DNA from: Paracoccaceae bacterium
GTDB lineage: Bacteria; Pseudomonadota; Alphaproteobacteria; Rhodobacterales; Rhodobacteraceae
Length of the DNA stretch: 9,307 bases
Direction: 5' to 3'
Assembly (NCBI GenBank): GCA_021648225.1
Contig: JAKITE010000113.1
Coordinates: 1-9,307, forward strand
A program made the position numbers and the translations under genes. The stretch's first letter is position 1, and every line of letters begins with the position of its first letter. The notes under the pieces were generated by a model. That model was not told where the DNA came from. It saw only the letters and a program-made list of their open reading frames with translations, and searched no databases. Of the stretch, positions 6,533 through 9,307 are shown piece by piece.

Positions 6533-6877
6533 ATGGACGCGCATCTATCAAAAGAGATTTTAGACGGCATCAAACGTGCCCGCAAACTGGCCATGCGCAA
6601 GAAAAACCGCCTGCGCGTGCATGCCGGTGATGAAATCTATCCGGTGCTGGCCCTGAAAGGTGACGGTTTTGAGATGGAGGCGGATGTCGCCCCGCATTTG
6701 CGCGGTTTGGTTGATCTTTATGATGGCGGGCGGCATTTGGCCCAATGTCTGATTATCCATTCAGAGTCCGAGCACGATATTATGCGCTATGAATTCAAAC
6801 GCCGCACCGATGTCACCGACGGGCCTGCCAAGGATTTTGTAGTGGATAAAAACGCGCCGGTTGCTTTGTTGCGCTAA
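6533..6877 (+). CDS. Conserved-looking small protein of unknown function (114 residues)
   Basis: A small soluble protein with a very basic first third (KRARKLAMRKKNRLRVH, residues 14-30). A compact middle follows: GDEIYPVLAL (32-41), then DVAPHLRGLVDLYDGGRHL (51-69). Next come YEFKRR (86-91) and a tail ending in NAPVALLR. I recall closely similar proteins of this size in Rhodobacterales with no known function. The first part loosely resembles a small beta-barrel such as PilZ, but the PilZ c-di-GMP motifs RxxxR and D/NxSxxG are not evident, so I do not assign it. The frame allows TTG 6515. I chose ATG 6533 because GGAGGG (6522-6527) sits 5 bases before it. There is no signal peptide or membrane segment. 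It is divergent from cbiB and 85 bases upstream of dat. Confidence 0.85.
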   Translation: MDAHLSKEILDGIKRARKLAMRKKNRLRVHAGDEIYPVLALKGDGFEMEADVAPHLRGLVDLYDGGRHLAQCLIIHSESEHDIMRYEFKRRTDVTDGPAKDFVVDKNAPVALLR

Positions 6878-6906
6878 AACCCCTGATTTCCGCCCGCAAT
6901 GCCGTA

Positions 6907-6934
6907 TTGATTTATGAGCGCAAAAACGTATACC
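6907..6934 (+). promoter_or_regulatory. Candidate dat promoter
   Basis: TTGATT (6907-6912) and TATACC (6929-6934) are 16 bases apart in the 85-base gap before dat, each matching 4 of 6 sigma-70 consensus bases. Transcription would start near 6941, leaving about 22 bases before the ATG with AGGGA at 6953-6957. No terminator is seen in this gap, so dat may also be read from the upstream small gene. Confidence 0.35.
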
Positions 6935-6962
6935 CGAATGGCAAACACCAAAAGGGAACATC

Positions 6963-7817
6963 ATGAGCCGCATCGTTTATGTTAACGGGGAATATCTGCC
7001 CGAAGAAAAAGCCACCATATCCATTTTTGATCGCGGTTTTTTGTTTGCCGACGGGGTTTACGAGGTTACTTCGGTGATCGACGGCAAAATTCTGGCATTT
7101 GACGGCCATGTGGAACGCTTGCAGCGTTCCTTGCGCGAATTGCAGATGGATACGCCTTGCACCATCGATGAACTTGAGACCATCCACCGTGAATTGGTGG
7201 CGCGTAATGATCTGGCTGAGGGTTTGATTTATTTGCAGGTAACACGCGGCGCTGCGGATCGCGATTTTGCTTTTCCGGTCGGGGTTGCACCGACCTTGGT
7301 TTTGTTTACCCAAGCCAAAAATATCGTCAATAACCCGGTGGTGGAAAACGGCATCAAGGTGATTTCCATTCCCGATATTCGCTGGGCGCGCCGCGATATC
7401 AAAACCGTGCAATTGCTGGCACCAAGCCTTGGCAAAATGGCCGCAAAGGCCGCTGGTGCGGATGATGCGTGGCTGGTCGAGGATGGTTTTGTGACCGAGG
7501 GCACCTCGAATAACGTATATATTATTAAAAAAGACGGCACCATTGTAACCCGAAATCTTTCCAATGATATTTTGCATGGCATCACCCGCGCGGCGGTGCT
7601 GAAATGCGCCAATGAAGCCCAGATGAAGATCGAGGAACGCCCCTTTACCATCGCAGAAGCCCAAGACGCTGCCGAGGCGTTTTTCACCTCGGCATCAGCT
7701 TTTGTCGGGCCGGTTGTGGAAATTGATGGCGTGAAAATCGGCGACGGGGTCCCCGGCGCAACCACCAAACGGCTGCGCGAGATTTACCTGAATGAGACCA
7801 TGAAAACCGCTATTTAG
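6963..7817 (+). CDS. dat: D-amino-acid transaminase (fold-type IV PLP enzyme)
   Basis: It interconverts D-alanine, D-glutamate and their 2-oxoacids, feeding peptidoglycan synthesis. The 284 residues fit the family. FDRGFLFADGVYEV (22-35), YLQVTRGAADRDFAFP (90-105), RRDIKTVQLLAPSLGKMAA (143-161) and EDGFVTEGTSNNVY (173-186) align with the Bacillus D-amino-acid transaminase at a constant offset of +2. On that basis K147 is the PLP lysine, E179 faces the pyridine nitrogen and Y33 matches Y31. R98 of the carboxylate trap is kept as R100, but H100 is replaced by F102. A branched-chain transaminase or 4-amino-4-deoxychorismate lyase is less likely given the D-AAT-like context around K147, but substrate preference could differ. 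ATG 6963 has AGGGA 5 bases upstream. The stop is 3 bases from the stop of the convergent acidic-protein gene. Confidence 0.9.
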   Translation: MSRIVYVNGEYLPEEKATISIFDRGFLFADGVYEVTSVIDGKILAFDGHVERLQRSLRELQMDTPCTIDELETIHRELVARNDLAEGLIYLQVTRGAADRDFAFPVGVAPTLVLFTQAKNIVNNPVVENGIKVISIPDIRWARRDIKTVQLLAPSLGKMAAKAAGADDAWLVEDGFVTEGTSNNVYIIKKDGTIVTRNLSNDILHGITRAAVLKCANEAQMKIEERPFTIAEAQDAAEAFFTSASAFVGPVVEIDGVKIGDGVPGATTKRLREIYLNETMKTAI

Positions 7818-7820
7818 CTG

Positions 7821-9307
7821 TTAAAACAATCCTTTAACCATATCGACAATACCACCCAGTCGGGTCTGGACCATCACCCGTGCCTGATCGACTATTTTGA
7901 CAAACGGTTCTAGAACCGGCTTTAACGCGGGCACGGTTTCGGAAATAGATGCGGCAAATACATAGCCAAGCGTTGCCATGGCAAACAATATCAGCACTAA
8001 ATAAAACCCGAGGCGGCGTTTTGAATTGCCACGACCTGAATGTGTCGAGCGCGCAATATCGTTTGTGCTGTTTAATATATCGCGGGTAGTTTTCGGGCCG
8101 GTTTCAATATTTGACTGCGCGGTTTTTGAATCCGGATTGCGGCGCCAACGGCTGATTTTTTTGGGTTTCACCTTGTCCGGTTCCGATTCGGACTGGGTTG
8201 CCCGAATAAGCGCTTTGATGTCATCGTCGCTGCTGGGCTTTTTCAGGGTTGGTGCAGGTTCTTCAGCCGGAGGAGCCGGGGCCGGTTTTTCCGGTAAAAT
8301 ATTGTCGGGTTTGTTGGCGCTAAGGCTGTCTTTTGCGCCCTGAATTGCAGCAGCAAAAGACTGAACCGCCGCCGGATTCTGTTCCGCCCTTGATTGGCGG
8401 ACTTCGTCCAGCACGATCGGGGGCTGGTTTTCGCGATCGGGGTTCGCAAACGGAATTAACCCCGATACATCGTCTTGAACCGGAGTTGGCTTGGCCACCA
8501 TTTCGGGATCTGGCTTGATTTCCTGAAATGCGGATTCGTCAACGTGATGGGGCTCAAACGGGGGGTCATTTGATATTTCAGGGGATGAAGCCGGCAAGGC
8601 GGCGGGGCCATCTGTGGTGTCTTCGGGATGAACTTCCCATGAAAAATCACCTTCGGTTGTGTCTGTTTCCGGTGCCTCGTCGGTGAATTCAAACGGGGAT
8701 TCTTCGGTTTGGGTATCGCTTTGCGGCTCTGTATCGTCTGGTTCTGGTATGTCGGTTTCCCAAGGATAGGATTCGCCAGTGGTGTCTTCATCCTCGGTCG
8801 CATTTAAGACGTCGGGGTCTGCGGAAAACGGGTTGGACGGGGCAGTATCTGAAGGCGGAACAAATTTATCTGTGGCCGGTTCGTCATCTGGTTCAGATGC
8901 GGTTGAATAGCTGCTTGCCTCGCTCCAATGGGGGGCGGCGACCGGAAAAACATTTTGGTCTGGGGCTTCGGCTTCTTCTGGTTCCGGTTGATCGAGGATG
9001 TCCTGTTCTGTTGGGGTAGAACCGTCGGTTTCATTATCCGGTTCTTCCATAAAGAATTTTTCAACCGGGGCGGTTTGTTCTTGCGTTGCGACATCATCCA
9101 AGGCACCCGCTTCTTCGGCTTCGGCTTCGGCTTCGGCTTCGGCTTCGGCTTCGGCTTCGGCTTCGGCTTCGGCTTCGGCTTCGGCTTCGGCTTCGGCTTC
9201 GGCTGGGTTATCTTCGATCAATGCCTGCTCTGTGTCAATTTCATCCCCAAAAGGTGGAGGTGTTGGCACCCGCCAGCGCTCGCCAGTTTCTGGTTCGACA
9301 GATTCGG
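7821..9307 (-). CDS. Acidic, low-complexity single-pass membrane protein, C-terminal part (probable zinc-ribbon family)
   Basis: The minus-strand frame is open from the right edge to the TAA at 7823-7821, giving about 495 residues. The GTG at 9269 is unlikely to be the true start, because coding-like sequence (ESVEPETGERWR) continues upstream of it with no stop. Most of the protein is rich in Glu, Asp, Pro, Ser and Thr and looks disordered. It includes the (Ala-Glu)15 run and many short acidic blocks. A basic patch (KPKKISRWRRN, then SKRRLG) precedes one membrane helix, GFYLVLILFAMATLGYVFAA (bases 8009-7950). A 42-residue, probably periplasmic tail with a VDQARVMVQTRL helix follows. This layout matches Rhodobacterales proteins that begin with an MJ0042-type zinc ribbon, which I recall being encoded beside ftsE. 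The ribbon itself would lie outside the window, so family membership is inferred. Confidence 0.75.
   Translation of the reverse strand, partial: ESVEPETGERWRVPTPPPFGDEIDTEQALIEDNPAEAEAEAEAEAEAEAEAEAEAEAEAEAEAEEAGALDDVATQEQTAPVEKFFMEEPDNETDGSTPTEQDILDQPEPEEAEAPDQNVFPVAAPHWSEASSYSTASEPDDEPATDKFVPPSDTAPSNPFSADPDVLNATEDEDTTGESYPWETDIPEPDDTEPQSDTQTEESPFEFTDEAPETDTTEGDFSWEVHPEDTTDGPAALPASSPEISNDPPFEPHHVDESAFQEIKPDPEMVAKPTPVQDDVSGLIPFANPDRENQPPIVLDEVRQSRAEQNPAAVQSFAAAIQGAKDSLSANKPDNILPEKPAPAPPAEEPAPTLKKPSSDDDIKALIRATQSESEPDKVKPKKISRWRRNPDSKTAQSNIETGPKTTRDILNSTNDIARSTHSGRGNSKRRLGFYLVLILFAMATLGYVFAASISETVPALKPVLEPFVKIVDQARVMVQTRLGGIVDMVKGLF
9114..9203 (-). repeat. Perfect 15-copy hexanucleotide repeat encoding (Ala-Glu)15
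   Basis: TTCGGC on the plus strand is repeated 15 times without a single change over 90 bases. On the coding strand it reads GCC GAA fifteen times, inside the acidic protein gene. The unit is a multiple of three, so copy changes by replication slippage would lengthen or shorten the protein without shifting the frame. The complete lack of synonymous variation points to recent expansion. Confidence 0.97.

Noticed and set aside
6912..7664. 250-codon minus-strand frame opposite dat
   Set aside because: Antisense to a gene with an intact catalytic set; no plausible ribosome binding site or protein motif was seen.
9114..9203. CRISPR array or other non-coding repeat
   Set aside because: The unit is only 6 bases with no spacers and stays in frame within a long open reading frame, so it is a coding microsatellite.

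Overview
The window is a stretch of a bacterial chromosome that looks alphaproteobacterial, most likely a moderate-GC member of the Rhodobacterales. That placement rests on the BktB-like thiolase, the CbiB/CobD, the small protein next to it, and the tail of a zinc-ribbon-type acidic membrane protein. It is inferred from protein character and remembered gene content, not from a search. No rRNA, tRNA, CRISPR array, insertion sequence or phage gene is visible. The genes are packed tightly and no gap reaches 300 bases.

Left part (1-1285): the start of argG (argininosuccinate synthase, minus strand, running off the left edge) lies head to head with an orphan carbohydrate-type sulfotransferase. The short region between them holds a palindrome and two competing hairpins that overlap the possible start sites of the sulfotransferase.

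Middle, plus strand (1380-4250): a probable three-gene operon encodes a six-helix membrane protein of unknown function, threonine ammonia-lyase IlvA (first committed step of isoleucine synthesis), and a YbfF-like alpha/beta hydrolase. The gaps are 27 and 9 bases. The hydrolase gene overlaps tail to tail by 6 bases with the next, minus-strand unit.

Middle, minus strand (4245-6350): cbiB (cobD in alphaproteobacterial naming; cobalamin side-chain attachment) is followed after 15 bases by a beta-ketothiolase gene. A 182-base divergent region (6351-6532) carries a plausible cbiB promoter, with an inverted repeat across its -35 box.

Right part, plus strand (6533-7817): a conserved-looking 114-residue protein of unknown function, then a D-amino-acid transaminase (dat) that makes D-amino acids such as D-alanine and D-glutamate for peptidoglycan.

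Right edge, minus strand (7821-9307): the C-terminal part of a very acidic, probably disordered single-pass membrane protein. It contains a perfect 15-copy hexanucleotide repeat encoding Ala-Glu.

Overall this is mostly housekeeping metabolism (arginine, isoleucine, cobalamin, acyl-CoA, D-amino acids). I see no convincing new multi-gene system. The points most worth a second look are the alternative hairpins at 554-587, the pure Ala-Glu microsatellite, the altered carboxylate-binding site of the D-amino-acid transaminase, and the operator-like repeat in front of cbiB.
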